From an uncultured bacterium (GTDB lineage Bacteria > Planctomycetota > UBA8108): a stretch of DNA of 6,102 bases. The stretch covers positions 1-6,102 of the forward strand of contig CAJWZY010000145.1 in NCBI GenBank assembly GCA_913050545.1, read 5' to 3'. Under the pieces are notes generated by a model. That model was not told the DNA's origin and did not search any database. It saw only the letters and a program-made list of their open reading frames with translations. Of the stretch, positions 4,713 to 6,102 are shown piece by piece. How positions within the stretch are numbered: the stretch's first letter is position 1; each line of letters starts with the position of its first letter. The translations under genes and the position numbers were made by a program.

Positions 4713-6102
4713 ATGTTCGACCGTTTTACAGATCGAGCCAGGAAGGTTATGGCCCTTGCGCGAAAGGAAGCGCAGAGGTTCAACCATGATTTCATTGGTA
4801 CTGAACACATACTGCTGGGCCTGATCCAGGAGGGCAGCGGTGTCGCCGCCAGTGTTCTGAAGAACCTGGGAGTAGAGATCAGCAAGATCCGCTCCGAGAT
4901 CGAGAAGAATGTCCAGTCAGGGCCATCGATGGTCACCATGGGGCAGCTTCCTTTTACTCCTCGCGCCAAGAAGGTACTCGAGCTGTCGATGGAGGAGGCC
5001 AATGAACTGGGCCACAATTACATTGGCACTGAGCACCTCCTGCTGGGCCTGATTCGTGAAAACGATGGGGTCGCTGCGCAGGTTCTGCTCGACCTCAATC
5101 TGAAACTGGAAGATGTGCGCTTCGAGGTGCTTGAGTTGCTTGGCGCCGACTCCGAGTCAGAGAGCGCGATCCCCCAGTCATCCTCTTCGGAGGGCGGCAA
5201 GAAAAGCCGCTCCAAGACTCCGGCTCTCGATGCCTTCGGCCGCGCCCTGACTGAGCTGGCCAAAGAAAGTAAGCTGGACCCGGTCATCGGACGCCATGAT
5301 GAAATTGAGCGGGTGATCCAGATCCTCAGCCGTAGAACGAAGAACAACCCCGTTCTCCTGGGTGAGCCTGGTGTCGGAAAGACGGCCATCGTCGAGGGGC
5401 TCGCGCAGGACGTGATCAGCGGCAACGTCCCCGAGATTCTCAGGGAGCGCCGGATCGTAGTGCTCGACCTCGCCATGATGGTCGCGGGAACCAAGTACCG
5501 CGGTCAGTTTGAAGAGCGGATCAAGGCCGTGATGACAGAGGTTCGCAGGGCTAAGAATGTCGTTCTCTTCATTGATGAGCTTCATACTCTCGTAGGTGCG
5601 GGTGGAGCGGAAGGTGCTATCGATGCATCCAATGTGCTCAAGCCGGCCCTTTCCCGTGGGGAGGTGCAGTGCATCGGGGCTACGACACTGGATGAATACC
5701 GTAAGTTCATCGAGAAGGATGGAGCCCTGGAGCGGCGCTTCCAGACGATCATGGTGAATCCGCCAAGCAAGGAGGAGACCGTCGAGATCCTCAAGGGATT
5801 GCGGGACAAGTACGAAGCACATCACCGTGTGCAGATTACCGACGATGGGCTCGAGGCCGCCGTGGAGTTCTCCACGCGCTATATCTCCGGCAGGTTCCTG
5901 CCCGACAAGGCCATCGATGTCATCGACGAGGCGGGGGCCCGCCTGCGGCTACGGACCATGACTCCCCCACCCGATGTGGGCGACCTGGATTCCGAGATTG
6001 CCGGCCTTGAAAAGGAAAAGGAGGAGGCCGTGGCCGACCAGGATTTCGAACTGGCCGCCAAGAAACGTGACGAGGCCTACCAGCTTCGCCGCAAGCGGGA
6101 AA
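4713..6102 (+). CDS. clpC: ClpC, AAA+ unfoldase of the Clp protease (3' end beyond window)
   Basis: ClpC is a Hsp100 ATPase that unfolds proteins and passes them to ClpP. The 463 codons seen cover the double Clp-N repeat, with IGTEHILLGL (28-37) and IGTEHLLLGL (104-113), then a Ser/Lys-rich linker (~147-170). The first AAA+ module has Walker A GEPGVGKT (217-224), Walker B VVLFIDE (283-289), sensor-1 IGATT (321-325) and Arg341/Arg342 in LERRF. The middle domain begins at ~424, with a UVR-like DFELAAKKRDEAYQLRR segment. Glu31 and Glu107 align with the two glutamates that hold phosphoarginine in B. subtilis ClpC (Glu32 and Glu106), so this N-domain can probably read McsB marks. The middle domain is the ClpC type, not ClpA or ClpB. 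The second AAA+ module and the ClpP-binding loop lie outside the window. Confidence 0.96.
   Translation, partial: MFDRFTDRARKVMALARKEAQRFNHDFIGTEHILLGLIQEGSGVAASVLKNLGVEISKIRSEIEKNVQSGPSMVTMGQLPFTPRAKKVLELSMEEANELGHNYIGTEHLLLGLIRENDGVAAQVLLDLNLKLEDVRFEVLELLGADSESESAIPQSSSSEGGKKSRSKTPALDAFGRALTELAKESKLDPVIGRHDEIERVIQILSRRTKNNPVLLGEPGVGKTAIVEGLAQDVISGNVPEILRERRIVVLDLAMMVAGTKYRGQFEERIKAVMTEVRRAKNVVLFIDELHTLVGAGGAEGAIDASNVLKPALSRGEVQCIGATTLDEYRKFIEKDGALERRFQTIMVNPPSKEETVEILKGLRDKYEAHHRVQITDDGLEAAVEFSTRYISGRFLPDKAIDVIDEAGARLRLRTMTPPPDVGDLDSEIAGLEKEKEEAVADQDFELAAKKRDEAYQLRRKRE

Noticed and set aside
4707..4722. GGTC-N8-GACC inverted repeat over the clpC start; GGTCAAA resembles a CtsR half-site
   Set aside because: CtsR needs two heptamers in direct repeat and only one is present. 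The site lies over the ATG rather than at a promoter, and its right half is clpC coding sequence.

Overview
The window carries five protein genes in two groups facing away from each other. The left part, on the minus strand, holds the start-proximal 392 codons of nusA (transcription factor NusA; the gene runs off the left edge) and a complete gene for a DUF2064/TIGR04282-type nucleotidyl/glycosyl transferase-like protein. The right part, on the plus strand, holds mcsA, mcsB and the first 463 codons of clpC (the gene runs off the right edge).

The organism is a bacterium of moderate GC content that uses ordinary -10-like promoters. The order mcsA-mcsB-clpC is best known from Firmicutes, where ctsR precedes it. 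Here no ctsR gene precedes mcsA and no complete CtsR box is visible. The neighbours (an acidic-tailed NusA and a DUF2064 protein) are not the usual Firmicutes neighbours. A Planctomycetota or other non-Firmicute lineage is my best guess, from general knowledge only and with low confidence.

Layout: 1-1178 nusA (minus), with a 39-bp tandem repeat coding its Glu/Ala-rich tail at 1-156; 1179-1603 gene-free but rich in hairpins, with one intrinsic-terminator-like stem reading leftward; 1604-2389 DUF2064 gene (minus); 2390-2750 divergent intergenic region with an extended -10 promoter for mcsA enclosed by an inverted repeat; 2751-3269 mcsA; 85-bp gap with a hairpin; 3355-4410 mcsB; 4411-4712 a 302-bp leader or spacer with direct repeats, two terminator-like elements and a possible alternative fold; 4713-6102 clpC.

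The right-hand genes form one pathway by established knowledge. McsA activates the protein-arginine kinase McsB, McsB phosphorylates arginines on damaged or regulatory proteins, and ClpC recognises phosphoarginine through its N-domain and feeds the substrate to ClpP. The sequence supports a working system: the McsB kinase motifs, its C-terminal RDxxRA motif, and the two GTEH glutamates of the ClpC N-domain are all present.

The most unusual observations are non-coding. The mcsA leader contains a frameshifted stretch that resembles the first ~20 codons of clpC. It also holds a 24-codon open frame overlapping the mcsA start by ATGA. The clpC leader looks like a possible attenuator.
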